NCBI GenBank assembly: GCA_938008215.1
Contig: CALLLS010000028.1
Span: 1-52,994, forward strand
DNA: 52,994 bases
Source: an uncultured Verrucomicrobiales bacterium
GTDB taxonomy: Bacteria > Verrucomicrobiota > Verrucomicrobiia > Verrucomicrobiales > Akkermansiaceae
Direction: 5' to 3'
In this document: positions 15,691 to 29,517 of the stretch, in pieces
Position numbering within the stretch: position 1 is the stretch's first letter
How the letters are laid out: the number at the start of each line of letters is the position of its first letter
The notes under the pieces: model-generated
Seen by the model: the letters and a program-made list of their open reading frames with translations, nothing else
What the model was told of the DNA's origin: nothing
Database searches by the model: none
Program-made: the position numbers and the translations under genes

Positions 15691-17355
15691 TTACGTGTAT
15701 TTAAGCACCTCTTCAATGGTGGTAACGCCGCCATAGATATTTCTGAGTCCGTCTTGGCGTAGGGTGCCCATGCCGAGCTCGATTGCCTTTTGCTTTATGA
15801 CAATTGTGGGCGCACGCTCGGTAATGAGCTCTTTAATAGGATCAGTAACATCGAGAAGCTCGAAGAGTCCTTGTCTCCCGCGGTAACCAGATTCACCACA
15901 GGTTTCGCAGCCTTTCCCTGTGTAGAAATTCTTATCTCCGAATTCATGTGGAGAGAGCTCTAGCTGCTCTAGAATCCCTTCATTTGGCTCGTATGCAGTA
16001 TGGCACTCTCGGCAAATCTTCCTTACCAGACGTTGTGCGAGAATTCCTTCTAGTGATGCGGCGGCGAGGAAGGGCTCTACACCCATATCAATGAGGCGTG
16101 TTACAGTTCCAGCTGAGTCGTTCGTATGAAGGGTGGAGAGAACCAGGTGTCCAGTGAGGGAGGCTTGAATAGCGATCTGTGCGGTCTCAAGATCCCGAAT
16201 CTCTCCGACGAGAATTTTATCGGGGTCTTGACGGAGGAATGCACGCAGGATCTTAGCAAAGTTTAGATCAATAGCTTCATTCGTGGGGACTTGGATGATG
16301 CCATCAATATCGTACTCCACAGGATCTTCAGCGGTGAGAATCTTAGTGTCGATAGTATTGATGTCTCTTAGGGAGGCGTAAAGAGTAGTCGTCTTGCCTG
16401 CACCCGTAGGGCCTGTGACGAGGAAAATGCCGTTCGGTTTTCTCACCGTAGTCTTAATATAGGAGTCTACAAACTCTGGAAGCCCGAGGTCTTTAAGGTC
16501 TAGGCTAACACTGGAGCGGTCAAGCACACGACATACGACGGATTCTCCATATTGTGTAGGCAGAGAGGAGACCCGCATATCCACCTGCTTTTCCCCAATT
16601 ATTTTTACGATCCGGCCATCTTGGGGGACGCGCTTCTCCGCGATGTTCATGTTCGACATGACCTTCACACGCGAGATGATAGGAAGGGCTAAAGAAGCGG
16701 GCGGGGGAGCCATCTCAATAAGAGCACCATCCACACGATAGCGAATTTTAAAGTCTCCTTCAAAGGGCTCAAAGTGGATGTCAGAAGCCTTTTCCTTCAC
16801 AGCTTGATCTAGAACGAGATCAACGTATTTTATGATGGGAGCGGCATTTGCCTCGTTTTCTAAATTTGTAGCGTCTGTAAGGGAGGCGTCTAGTTCGGTG
16901 AGGATTTCATGAATGGCGGAGCTGTCATGCCCATAATGTTGGTCAATCTGGGTTTCTACTTGGTTCGCAGGAGCGATGGCTACCTTTATATCTCGCCCGA
17001 GCGCGAAGCTGAGGTCTTCTACAGTTTGCGGGTTAAGAGGATCAAGAAGCGCGACCGTAAGCGTCTTACCATCTGAGGCTATCGGAAATGCACCGTGCAG
17101 TCTAGAGAGTCCTGCGGGTAGGTTAGCTAAGAGATCATGTGGTGGAGCGAAGCCAGAGAGGTCTACCGCTTCTAACCCTAACTCAGTAGCTACTATTTTC
17201 CATAAGTCATGATTACTGGAGAGAATCTCATAATCGACGAGCGTCTCTGAGAGCGATTCACCACTGATGTCGATGGAATTGAGGATCTCTTGGGTTAGAG
17301 CCTCATCCAGCATGCCTCGCTGCTTTAAGATGTCTAGAAACTGATTGTTATCCAT
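15691..17355 (-). CDS. GspE/PilB-family secretion ATPase (second of tandem pair)
   Basis: Cytoplasmic hexameric ATPase of type II secretion or type IV pilus assembly. N-terminal MshEN-like domain (to ~150), then the N2 domain (ASDIHFEPFEG, RYRVDGAL, AEKRVPQDGRI), Walker A GPTGAGKTTTLYASL, Asp box AEDPVEYDIDG, Walker B region RQDPDKILVGEIRD, His box LTGHLVLSTLHTND, and the zinc motif CREC...CETC. Length 554 aa is typical. Starts 8 bases after the upstream paralog's stop, so the two are one operon. No pilC, pilin or secretin gene is nearby, so the specific machine is unknown. Confidence 0.9.
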   Translation of the reverse strand: MDNNQFLDILKQRGMLDEALTQEILNSIDISGESLSETLVDYEILSSNHDLWKIVATELGLEAVDLSGFAPPHDLLANLPAGLSRLHGAFPIASDGKTLTVALLDPLNPQTVEDLSFALGRDIKVAIAPANQVETQIDQHYGHDSSAIHEILTELDASLTDATNLENEANAAPIIKYVDLVLDQAVKEKASDIHFEPFEGDFKIRYRVDGALIEMAPPPASLALPIISRVKVMSNMNIAEKRVPQDGRIVKIIGEKQVDMRVSSLPTQYGESVVCRVLDRSSVSLDLKDLGLPEFVDSYIKTTVRKPNGIFLVTGPTGAGKTTTLYASLRDINTIDTKILTAEDPVEYDIDGIIQVPTNEAIDLNFAKILRAFLRQDPDKILVGEIRDLETAQIAIQASLTGHLVLSTLHTNDSAGTVTRLIDMGVEPFLAAASLEGILAQRLVRKICRECHTAYEPNEGILEQLELSPHEFGDKNFYTGKGCETCGESGYRGRQGLFELLDVTDPIKELITERAPTIVIKQKAIELGMGTLRQDGLRNIYGGVTTIEEVLKYT

Positions 17356-17363
17356 ATTATGAT

Positions 17364-19031
17364 TTAGTCTTCTTGCATGGTGGTGGATAAGACCTCTTCC
17401 GCAGAGGTGATGCCTGCGAGGACTTTCCTAATTCCATCTTCACGGAGGGTTCTCATACCGAGTTCTCTTGCTCTTCTTCTTAACTGCGGGGAGCTGAGAT
17501 TATCATTAATGAGGTGGCGGACTTCATCATCGATCAAAAAGATCTCAAAGATTCCTGTACGTCCTTTATAACCTGTATGGCGACATTTAGCACACCCCGT
17601 GGGACCGAAGACTTGCGTAGCTTCCGCCCTTTTAGGGTCTACGCCTAGCGTCTTCATTTGGCTTTCATTTAAGGTCACGGGACTTTTACAATGATCGCAT
17701 AAACGCCGCACTAAGCGCTGCGCCACAATGGCACGGACGGCGGAGGCAATAAGAAAACGTTTGATACCCATATCAGCTAAACGAGCAACAGCACTTGTTG
17801 AATCGTTTGTGTGAAGGGTGGAGAAGACGAGGTGGCCAGTGAGGGAGGCGTTAATCGATATATTAGCTGTTTCTTGGTCACGGATTTCCCCTACCATGAT
17901 GATGTTCGGTGCCTGTCTTAGCATGGAACGAAGAGCGGCAGCAAAGGTCATGCCGATTTCTGCCCGCACCATCACTTGGTTAATCCCAGAGAGTTCATAT
18001 TCCACAGGATCCTCTACTGTAATGATTTTTCGATCAGGCTTATTAATTTCATTCAGGCAAGAATACAGGGTCGTTGTTTTACCTGATCCGGTAGGTCCCG
18101 TAACTAGGATGATACCGTCTGGTAATTTCACTAGTTCACGGAAGAGAGATAAATCATCTGACATGAATCCCGCTTGATCCAACCCCAGGCTTACTGAAGT
18201 CTTATTTAAGACACGCATGACGATGCTTTCCCCATGGTTACTCAGCACGCTGGAAACCCTGAGGTCTATCTCTTTCTTGCCGATTTGCATTTGGATTCGT
18301 CCGTCCTGAGGCATACGCTTTTCAGACATTTTCATGGTGCGGCTCATCACTTTTAGACGTGCAATGATCGCTGGAAGCAGCCGTTTAGGATGGCTACCAA
18401 CCTCGAAAAGCTTTCCGTCAAGACGATACCTTACGCGTAGGGATCGCTCTAAAGGTTCAATGTGGATATCGGAAACTCCTTGGCGAATGGCTTCCGCTAG
18501 GAACTGGTTCACCATTTTAATGATGGGCGCATCTGCTTCATTTGCAGTCTCTGCCCCTTCTGCTCCAATTACGGTAACGTTATCGTCGCCACCTATGAGG
18601 TCACTACCATAAAGAGCGAGGAGGGAGTCATTAATAGCGGAAGAAGTGGCAACAAAGATATTTAATTGGCGCCCTAAAAGGGTGGAAAGGGTGTCTGATA
18701 AATCAAAATTCAGAGCGTCTACTAATGCGATAGAGAGCTGGAGTCCGTCATCCCCTAGAGGCACTACTTTATAGCGCTCCGCGACATCTTTTGGGATCAG
18801 AGCCTCAATTCTTTCTGGGAACTCGTATTGCTCAAGATTTATGAATTCTAGCCCTGTATTTTTTGCAATCGTTTGCGCTACCGCTTCCTCTGTAACGGAA
18901 TTCCTTCTTATAAGTTCCTCTACTTCATCAGTGAGCCCCAGCTTCTCAGTTCTTAATGTTGTGACAGAATTAGCATCAATAGCACCAGATTCGATTAAGA
19001 GGTCAGAAAGGTAATTTTGGTTTGAATACAC
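17364..19031 (-). CDS. GspE/PilB-family secretion ATPase (first of tandem pair)
   Basis: Paralog of the gene that follows it, with the same layout: MshEN-like N-terminus, VSDIHIEPLERSLRVRYRLD, SEKRMPQDGRIQ, Walker A GPTGSGKTTTLYSCL, VEDPVEYELSG, LTGHLVFSTLHTND, and zinc ligands CDHCK...CAKC. One difference is at the Walker B region, which reads RQAPNIIMVGEIRD where the partner has RQDPD; the catalytic Glu of GEIRD is kept. Begins with GTG at 19031, with TATACC 7 bases upstream and no Shine-Dalgarno. 555 aa. Divergent from thyA. Confidence 0.9.
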   Translation of the reverse strand: MYSNQNYLSDLLIESGAIDANSVTTLRTEKLGLTDEVEELIRRNSVTEEAVAQTIAKNTGLEFINLEQYEFPERIEALIPKDVAERYKVVPLGDDGLQLSIALVDALNFDLSDTLSTLLGRQLNIFVATSSAINDSLLALYGSDLIGGDDNVTVIGAEGAETANEADAPIIKMVNQFLAEAIRQGVSDIHIEPLERSLRVRYRLDGKLFEVGSHPKRLLPAIIARLKVMSRTMKMSEKRMPQDGRIQMQIGKKEIDLRVSSVLSNHGESIVMRVLNKTSVSLGLDQAGFMSDDLSLFRELVKLPDGIILVTGPTGSGKTTTLYSCLNEINKPDRKIITVEDPVEYELSGINQVMVRAEIGMTFAAALRSMLRQAPNIIMVGEIRDQETANISINASLTGHLVFSTLHTNDSTSAVARLADMGIKRFLIASAVRAIVAQRLVRRLCDHCKSPVTLNESQMKTLGVDPKRAEATQVFGPTGCAKCRHTGYKGRTGIFEIFLIDDEVRHLINDNLSSPQLRRRARELGMRTLREDGIRKVLAGITSAEEVLSTTMQED

Positions 19032-19180
19032 TAGGTGGTATAAAGTTTATTTAGTATAATAAGACAAAAAGAAGTTGAATCTGAAAAGGGAAAAGAAAAT
19101 CTTACTATAATTATTTTCAATAATTGAGGTTGTCACCTGCTAGTAAGCTTCGCATGTTACGATTACAAATTCTTAGAATT

Positions 19181-19990
19181 ATGGAGCAATATCTAAAAGC
19201 GGCTCAACATGTTTTAGACAATGGAGAACGCAGAGCGGACAGGACAGGAACAGGGACGACTTCTGTCTTTGGTTATCAAACGAGGCATGACTTAAGAAAG
19301 GGGTTTCCCTGTGTGACCACTAAGAAACTTCACCTACGTTCCATCATTCATGAGCTTTTATGGTTTTTAAAAGGAGAGACGAATATTGCTTATCTAAAAG
19401 AGAATCAGGTGAGGATTTGGGATGAGTGGGCGGATGAGAATGGTGAGTTAGGTCCTGTTTATGGAAAGCAGTGGAGGTCTTGGCCGGATGGCTCTGGTGG
19501 AGAAGTAGATCAGATAAAGGAGCTAGTGACAGCCCTTAAGGATAATCCTCACTCCCGTAGGCACATCGTTAGCGCTTGGAATGTAGGGCTTGTGAAGGAG
19601 ATGGCACTTCCTCCGTGTCACTTACTCTTTCAATTTTATGTTCATGAGCCGGAGAGCGATACCCCTGGATTATCTTGTCAGCTTTACCAACGAAGTGCGG
19701 ATTTATTTTTAGGGGTGCCATTTAATATCGCTTCATATGCCTTGTTGACTATGATGATTGCTCAAGTTTGTGGATATGAAGCGCGTGAGTTTGTGCATAC
19801 TTTTGGTGATTTGCACATCTATGATAATCACCGTGAGCAAATTAAAAAACAGTTAGCAAGAGAGCCTAGAATGTTACCAACCATGAGAATAAATCCTAAG
19901 GTGAAGGATATTGATGGATTTACTTTTGATGATTTTGAGCTTTTTGATTATGACCCGCATCCACATATTAAAGCGCCTGTTGCCGTTTAA
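19181..19990 (+). CDS. thyA: Thymidylate synthase
   Basis: Methylates dUMP to dTMP with methylene-tetrahydrofolate. Visible family features are [10 protein letters not shown] near the N-terminus, the active-site [34 protein letters not shown] and the GDLHIYDNH segment. The C-terminus is APVAV. 269 aa from ATG 19181; an upstream TTG frame start (19124) would add an unsupported extension. folA follows 5 bases later, giving the classical thyA-folA pair in which DHFR regenerates the folate oxidised by ThyA. Confidence 0.97.
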   Translation: MEQYLKAAQHVLDNGERRADRTGTGTTSVFGYQTRHDLRKGFPCVTTKKLHLRSIIHELLWFLKGETNIAYLKENQVRIWDEWADENGELGPVYGKQWRSWPDGSGGEVDQIKELVTALKDNPHSRRHIVSAWNVGLVKEMALPPCHLLFQFYVHEPESDTPGLSCQLYQRSADLFLGVPFNIASYALLTMMIAQVCGYEAREFVHTFGDLHIYDNHREQIKKQLAREPRMLPTMRINPKVKDIDGFTFDDFELFDYDPHPHIKAPVAV

Positions 19991-19995
19991 GGATT

Positions 19996-20472
19996 ATGCC
20001 TAACTTAGGATTAAAGCTCACGGGTATTGTGGCAATGACAGATGAACGCGTCATTGGTAAAGGCGGAGACTTGCCCTGGCATTTACCCGAAGATCTGAAA
20101 TTTTTTAAAGAAACGACATCCGGTCACCCTATCGTGATGGGTCGCAAGACATATGAATCGATAGGAAGACCCTTACCGAGAAGGCAAAACATTGTTCTAA
20201 CACGAGACCCAGAGTGGAGTGCAAAAGGTGTCACCGTAATTCATTCGCCAGAGGATTTGAGATCTTTAGAATTAGATGACGAGCATGTTTATGTCATTGG
20301 TGGAGCTGAAATCTATAAGTTGTTTCTGCCTCTTTTGGACGAGCTCGTCGTTACCCATGTAAATGAAAGTTATTCTGGAGATATCTTCTTTCCAGAATAT
20401 GAATATTGTTTCCCCAATGAAAAACACTTAAAGAAAAGTGTTGATTTTCACATAATTTTGCATGAAAAGTGA
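19996..20472 (+). CDS. folA: Dihydrofolate reductase
   Basis: Reduces dihydrofolate to tetrahydrofolate with NADPH. Motifs include IGKGGDLPWHLPEDLKFFK (substrate site with the acidic residue of the DLK segment), VMGRKTYESIGRPLPRRQN, and VYVIGGAEIY for NADPH. 158 aa, standard length. Translationally linked to thyA by the 5-base gap. Confidence 0.96.
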   Translation: MPNLGLKLTGIVAMTDERVIGKGGDLPWHLPEDLKFFKETTSGHPIVMGRKTYESIGRPLPRRQNIVLTRDPEWSAKGVTVIHSPEDLRSLELDDEHVYVIGGAEIYKLFLPLLDELVVTHVNESYSGDIFFPEYEYCFPNEKHLKKSVDFHIILHEK

Positions 20473-20567
20473 CATATTGGTCTTAATGAACTATAAATTT
20501 CGATGATTCCGAATAATAAATAGGAAATCACTGTCTGGCATTTTTAGGTAAAAGATCGATAGTTATT

Positions 20568-21473
20568 ATGGACAAAGCACAATCAAATAATAAGGCTACC
20601 CGCTCGGGTGGAGTCTCAAGAGAAAGTCAACTTGGTAACGCCACGATAGTAAGCGCTGAAGCTAAAAAATATGTAGACCCATCACCGCATACACAAACGA
20701 ATGTCGAAGGACTACTTTTTGTTTGGTGCGCTTCTGGCGGAGGTAAAATTACTACTAACGGGATAGAATATATTATTTCGAGAGGTAACTCGCTGTTTGT
20801 TCCATGGGGGCATGAGATAACATATCAGGCAGATGAATTGAAGCCGTTTTACTTAAAGTCTATTCATATTATTCCATCGCATGACCCTAAGGATGAACTA
20901 ATTCATGGAGTAGGATGTAAGGAAAGCCCTGATTTACTTAATAACCCTGCGAGAAAAAATGTAGATCACCCCATGTTACGCGATGTTACTTTTCTTGAAG
21001 ATATCGATGATACTAACCTAGCGGTATTGTGTAACTACGCCCTAGGTGTTTATGATCGTGAGACTCCACCTCTTCCTGTAGGGAGGCAAATGGCACGCTT
21101 ATTCCTCTATGAGTTCTTCTCGCTTAAGATGACTATACCCACGGAGGAAGAGAGTAATGTCCCTCGCCGTCTCCAATACCTTATAGACTATATTAAGGAT
21201 AAGCTGGCTATAGATATCTCGCTAGGAGACATAGCCGATCATTCTGAGCTGAGCCAAGCCACTGTTAATAGGCTTTTCCGTGAGCACTTAGGAACTTCTA
21301 CGATGAATTTCATTCACCAGAAGAAGATTGAGAGAGCTAAGCATTTACTGTTAGTAACAGATTTACCTGTGTCTGATATAGGACCGCACATTGGAATTAA
21401 TGACGTCTATTATTTCTCGAGGTTCTTCAAAAAGATGACTGGTTACAGCCCGTCCGAGTTCAGAAGGCTTTAG
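20568..21473 (+). CDS. AraC-family transcriptional regulator
   Basis: DNA-binding regulator with a cupin-like N-terminal sensing domain (about residues 35-110, GGGKITTNGIEYIISRGNS and a proline-rich VPWGHEITYQ) and two C-terminal helix-turn-helix motifs (SLGDIADHSELSQATVNRLFR, DIGPHIGINDVYYFSRFFKK) ending in the AraC signature TGYSPSEFRR. 301 aa. The inducer and targets cannot be read from sequence. It stands alone, converging with the M42 peptidase gene with a 4-base gap. Confidence 0.85.
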   Translation: MDKAQSNNKATRSGGVSRESQLGNATIVSAEAKKYVDPSPHTQTNVEGLLFVWCASGGGKITTNGIEYIISRGNSLFVPWGHEITYQADELKPFYLKSIHIIPSHDPKDELIHGVGCKESPDLLNNPARKNVDHPMLRDVTFLEDIDDTNLAVLCNYALGVYDRETPPLPVGRQMARLFLYEFFSLKMTIPTEEESNVPRRLQYLIDYIKDKLAIDISLGDIADHSELSQATVNRLFREHLGTSTMNFIHQKKIERAKHLLLVTDLPVSDIGPHIGINDVYYFSRFFKKMTGYSPSEFRRL

Positions 21474-21477
21474 GGTT

Positions 21478-22542
21478 TTAAGTGCTAGCAAGGTTCTTTG
21501 ACATTTCCACAGCGAGCTTCACCATAGCAACATGGTCATTAATATCGATGATGGAGTTATGCGTATGAATATACCGTGCTGGAACTCCTAGAACGATGCT
21601 TGGGATTCCTTCATTAGCATAAGCAAATGCCCCAGCATCTGTGCCGCCTGATGTTCGCACTGCTATTTGATGTGGAATATTCATTTTTTCAGCGGTATTT
21701 ATGGCAAGATCTACTAAAAACGGTGACATGATGGCCGATGGATCATGCAACCTAATTTGAACACCTTTTCCAACTTCACCTTGGCTTTCATCTGAAGAAA
21801 ATCCTGGAGTATCATCTGCGGGAGTTCCTTCTAGAACAATTGCGTAGTCTGGCTTGAGGACACTTGAAATGCTTCTTGCTCCCCGTTTGCCAAGCTCTTC
21901 TTGTACTGTTGCGGCTAAAGAAAGCCTAACATTCTTTATCCCATCAGGGAGAAGGTCAGAAACTTGTGGTAAGGCAGCACAGCCTACGCGATTATCAAAA
22001 GCTTTAGCGTTAAATCTCCCTTCTTTCGACATTGCGCTGAAAGATGTTTCTGGCGCGATGGGGTCACCTAAGCGGATTCCCATTTCTTCTACTTCTTTCT
22101 TGGAGTCTGCTCCTACATCAATATACATGTCACTGAGAGCGAGAACTTTTGTGCGCTCTGTCTTTGGGAGAAAGTGGACTGGTTTACTACCTATGATTCC
22201 TAGGATTTTCTTTCCAGACTTAGTTTTAATTATGACGCGTTGCGCGAGTAAAGTGTGACCCCACCAACCACCTACAGGAACAAATTTTATGTAACCACTA
22301 GAGTTAACGTTTTGTATACGAAAGCCCACTTCATCCATATGAGCGGCTATCATGATGTGTTTGTCACCTGAGCCTTTTGAGAAAGCGGTAGAACCATTCT
22401 TATCTGATGATTTTTCACCCCATGAGCTAAGAGACCCGCGCAACAGTTCTGCTACCTCTTCTTCAAAACCAGGAACCCCGTGGGCATTCGTATAGGCTTC
22501 TAGGTATTTCTCGGCATCAGTTTTTACTTTATCGGCTTTCAT
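21478..22542 (-). CDS. M42-family metallopeptidase (aminopeptidase/endoglucanase-like)
   Basis: Cytoplasmic dinuclear-zinc peptidase of the M42 family (tetrahedral aminopeptidases; some are misnamed cellulase M). Metal and catalytic motifs: AAHMDEVGF, FDNRVGC, the Glu pair in TVQEELGKRG, VLEGTPADD, and C-terminal YIHTHNSI. 354 aa is normal. The MITE-like copy 2 lies directly upstream of its start. Confidence 0.88.
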   Translation of the reverse strand: MKADKVKTDAEKYLEAYTNAHGVPGFEEEVAELLRGSLSSWGEKSSDKNGSTAFSKGSGDKHIMIAAHMDEVGFRIQNVNSSGYIKFVPVGGWWGHTLLAQRVIIKTKSGKKILGIIGSKPVHFLPKTERTKVLALSDMYIDVGADSKKEVEEMGIRLGDPIAPETSFSAMSKEGRFNAKAFDNRVGCAALPQVSDLLPDGIKNVRLSLAATVQEELGKRGARSISSVLKPDYAIVLEGTPADDTPGFSSDESQGEVGKGVQIRLHDPSAIMSPFLVDLAINTAEKMNIPHQIAVRTSGGTDAGAFAYANEGIPSIVLGVPARYIHTHNSIIDINDHVAMVKLAVEMSKNLAST

Positions 22543-22608
22543 TACGCCCTAAGTAAATGCTGATACGTGCTTTGTCTAGAGTTCAATTCGTTGACTTAAA
22601 TTTACACT

Positions 22609-22749
22609 ACACGACAAAAAACGTACTAGGGTAAAGCCTCCCTTAGAAACGGCGGTTCTATCAAAACCGCCCTACCCAGTTTGCTTGTATTATATGGTGA
22701 AGCGGTAGGGAGGATTCGATGAATCCTCCGCTTATAAAAAATGTCGTGT
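22609..22749 (-). mobile_element. MITE-like structured repeat, copy 2
   Basis: Reverse-complement copy of the element at 2083-2230. The 8-bp ends are perfect inverted repeats: ACACGACA (22609-22616) and TGTCGTGT (22742-22749). Internal hairpins: GGCGGTT-ctatcaa-AACCGCC (22651-22671) and GGAGGATTC-gat-GAATCCTCC (22709-22729). It fills the gap between the M42 gene and a small hypothetical gene. No coding frame. Confidence 0.7.
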
Positions 22750-22810
22750 TATGTGACTCAAATTAGAATAAGAACGAATGAAAAACACATTAGGTAATTA
22801 TTGTTTTTAA

Positions 22811-23158
22811 TCAGGCATGAATACACGCTTGGTAAAGTGTCACCCCATCATATCGAATCTCAGCTGGGGCATTTACTTCAACGCTTGATCCTGCCTCAGT
22901 GAGGTTATGGTAGGACTTGGTGTAACCATTCTGCACCGTTGATTTACCGATGAGTTCACCCGCACCATAGAATTCTAAAGTAACGCTATTTGGAATGGAA
23001 GAATGCTTTAACGAAAGCTCCGCTTTACTACTTCCATCACTTAACCAAGTGATTTCCATCTCACCCACTCCACCAAATTGGCATTCTGCCGTCGGGTGGA
23101 GCTTGGCTTCCAACTCTTTCACTTCATACTTCAGGAACTTCTTTAGAAAACTAAACAT
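22811..23158 (-). CDS. Hypothetical protein, 115 aa
   Basis: I do not recognise this protein. It has a short amphipathic N-terminus (MFSFLKKFLKYEVKELEAKL) followed by an apparently all-beta region with alternating hydrophobic residues (EMEITWLSDGSSKAELSLK, VTLEFYGAGELIG). There is no signal peptide or TM helix. A TATAAT hexamer lies 8 bases before its ATG, which supports it as an expressed gene, possibly with an almost leaderless mRNA. Confidence 0.6.
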   Translation of the reverse strand: MFSFLKKFLKYEVKELEAKLHPTAECQFGGVGEMEITWLSDGSSKAELSLKHSSIPNSVTLEFYGAGELIGKSTVQNGYTKSYHNLTEAGSSVEVNAPAEIRYDGVTLYQACIHA

Positions 23159-23166
23159 TATATATG

Positions 23167-23172
23167 ATTATA
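23167..23172 (-). promoter_or_regulatory. Putative -10 box (TATAAT) 8 bases before ATG
   Basis: On the minus strand TATAAT is followed by CATATATA and then ATG (23158). Transcription starting the usual ~7 bases after the -10 would give a nearly leaderless mRNA. No good -35 is visible. Confidence 0.4.
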
Positions 23173-23220
23173 AATCTCAGTAAATTGAGTGGCTAGAAAA
23201 AAGATTAGAGATGTGGAAAA

Positions 23221-25680
<2,460 letters not shown>

Positions 25681-25690
25681 TTATATCGTC

Positions 25691-26581
25691 ATGTCAGAGG
25701 AAACTCAAAATTTAAATTTGATGATGGAGGAAAGGATAGAGCTTCTCACGGCTAAAGGGGATTGGCAAGGAGCGGAGCGGACGGCACAGACGTTAATAGA
25801 AAAAGCTAAAGAACGTGTTGATTCAGATCCTTCAGAGATTGGAGAATTAGGCTACGCCCTAGAAATCATGGGGAATATCCAGAGAGATCATAATGATAAG
25901 GCTAGAGCGCTAGAAACGTATCAAGAGATTATTAGCTTATTAGATGACGTAGAGGGAAACCATTTTCTCAAAGGGCGCGTTGCTGCTAATATGGCAAATA
26001 TTTATGAAGGGCAGGAGCAGTTTGATGATGCCAAAGAATATTTCAAGTGGGCGGTTTCTCAGCTAGAGAATTCTGAAGTGCCTGCTCCTTTAGAGCTCTC
26101 AGGAGTACTCAATAATTTAGCGTTTATTTATGAAGGAGATCAGCGCTATGCTGAGGCGGAGGAGCTTTTTTTAAAGGCTCTTAAGTATAGCAGTGAGGAG
26201 CTAGGGTCAAACCACGCCTCTATGGCAGACATCTGGAATAATTTAGGTGGACTACAGTATAAGGCGGGAAAATTTTCTCAAGCGATAGAAATGCACCAAA
26301 GCGCATTAGATGTACGCTCTGAAATTTTAGGAGAGAATCATGTAGATACGGCTCAATCATGGGGAAACCTAGCTCTTGTCTACGCTGCGCAAGAAGACTA
26401 CCCTCAAGCGAAGGATTGCTTTTATAAAGCCCTCGATATCTTAGAGGAATCAGAGGACTCTCTATTGAGCGATTACGCAACGGTGAATGCTAATTTTATG
26501 CACATCTTACGCACTAACCGAGAGAATAAAGAAGCGGAGGCAATAGAAAAGCGTGTTTCTAAGTTTATGAAAACCCGCTAA
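25691..26581 (+). CDS. Tetratricopeptide-repeat protein (kinesin light chain-type TPRs)
   Basis: Predicted cytoplasmic scaffold for protein-protein contacts. About five TPR units from residue 15 to 275, with the longer 42-residue spacing of KLC/NPHP3-type repeats. Repeat signatures are NNLAFIYEGDQRYAEAEELF, WNNLGGLQYKAGKFSQAIEM and WGNLALVYAAQEDYPQAKDC. No enzyme domain, signal or TM helix. Start set at ATG 25691 (MSEETQ); an upstream ATG at 25637 would add 18 residues over the ligA promoter area. Divergent from ligA. Binding partner unknown. Confidence 0.85.
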   Translation: MSEETQNLNLMMEERIELLTAKGDWQGAERTAQTLIEKAKERVDSDPSEIGELGYALEIMGNIQRDHNDKARALETYQEIISLLDDVEGNHFLKGRVAANMANIYEGQEQFDDAKEYFKWAVSQLENSEVPAPLELSGVLNNLAFIYEGDQRYAEAEELFLKALKYSSEELGSNHASMADIWNNLGGLQYKAGKFSQAIEMHQSALDVRSEILGENHVDTAQSWGNLALVYAAQEDYPQAKDCFYKALDILEESEDSLLSDYATVNANFMHILRTNRENKEAEAIEKRVSKFMKTR

Positions 26582-26723
26582 GGTTTTGTGCAGCAAAGCC
26601 AAAACTTAGCAGCTAAGATTCGGTATTGATGCTTTAAGGCTAATAAAATTTCTGTGTAATTGTATTTCCCTTATTGTGGGCTATTTGTTAATCGTCACAC
26701 TAGTCAAGTGTTTCACTTTATAA

Positions 26724-28964
<2,241 letters not shown>

Positions 28965-28976
28965 GCCTTGCAATAT

Positions 28977-29005
28977 GCCCTCATTTATTGAGGGCGTAAT
29001 TCTTT
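28977..29005 (+). terminator. Terminator after katG
   Basis: GCCCTC (28977-28982), a 7-base loop and GAGGGC (28990-28995), then a T-rich stretch. Located 12 bases after the katG stop. The T tract is weak. Confidence 0.5.
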
Positions 29006-29046
29006 ATTGGATAGCGTATTTCTTGCGTTTACTGCCAATACTGCTA

Positions 29047-29502
29047 CTAACGGCTAAGATCATCTTGAGTCATGACGTTAAACCCTGAACTCGTTAAAAT
29101 ATGTTTGCCGAATTCTGGGTCATCAACGCGAAAGGCAATTAAAGTCTTTCCTTGAGGATGGGGGAGAAGAGCGTATCCGAAATCTATGTTCGTCTCAGCA
29201 TCGTTGAACACCTGAAGGCACTTTAGGAGCTCGGCTGCAGGCTCCCTAAAGGCAACGACGAGAAGCTCTCTGGTAGTATGGGGAATACCTTTCTCCAGAA
29301 ACAACTGTTGGGTCGTTTCTGGATCGGATGTCACCATACGTATGATGGTGACATCACTAGAGTCTTTCACGCTAATACCGAGGAGCTCAACTCCTGCCTT
29401 TTTGAGTAAAGACAGGAGGGATTTCAATGCTCCTGCCTCATTCTGAAGCATAACAGAGTATTGCGTAACAGGGCTTTGTGCTATGTCTGTTTCAGGAGGC
29501 AT
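29047..29502 (-). CDS. Tandem ACT-domain protein
   Basis: Small cytoplasmic protein built of two ACT folds (residues ~12-75 and ~80-145), marked by VMLQNEAGALKSLLSLLKKA and then VAFREPAAELLKCLQ. ACT domains usually bind amino acids and regulate metabolic enzymes; here no catalytic domain is attached. Downstream of the ankyrin lipoprotein gene on the same strand with a 15-base gap. Ligand unknown. Confidence 0.75.
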   Translation of the reverse strand: MPPETDIAQSPVTQYSVMLQNEAGALKSLLSLLKKAGVELLGISVKDSSDVTIIRMVTSDPETTQQLFLEKGIPHTTRELLVVAFREPAAELLKCLQVFNDAETNIDFGYALLPHPQGKTLIAFRVDDPEFGKHILTSSGFNVMTQDDLSR

Positions 29503-29517
29503 ATTATATGAAGAAAA

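Noticed and set aside
20473-20567. Possible terminator after folA
   Set aside because: No stem with a T-run is visible.
26582-26640. Terminator after the TPR gene
   Set aside because: Stem is weak and interrupted, with no T-run.
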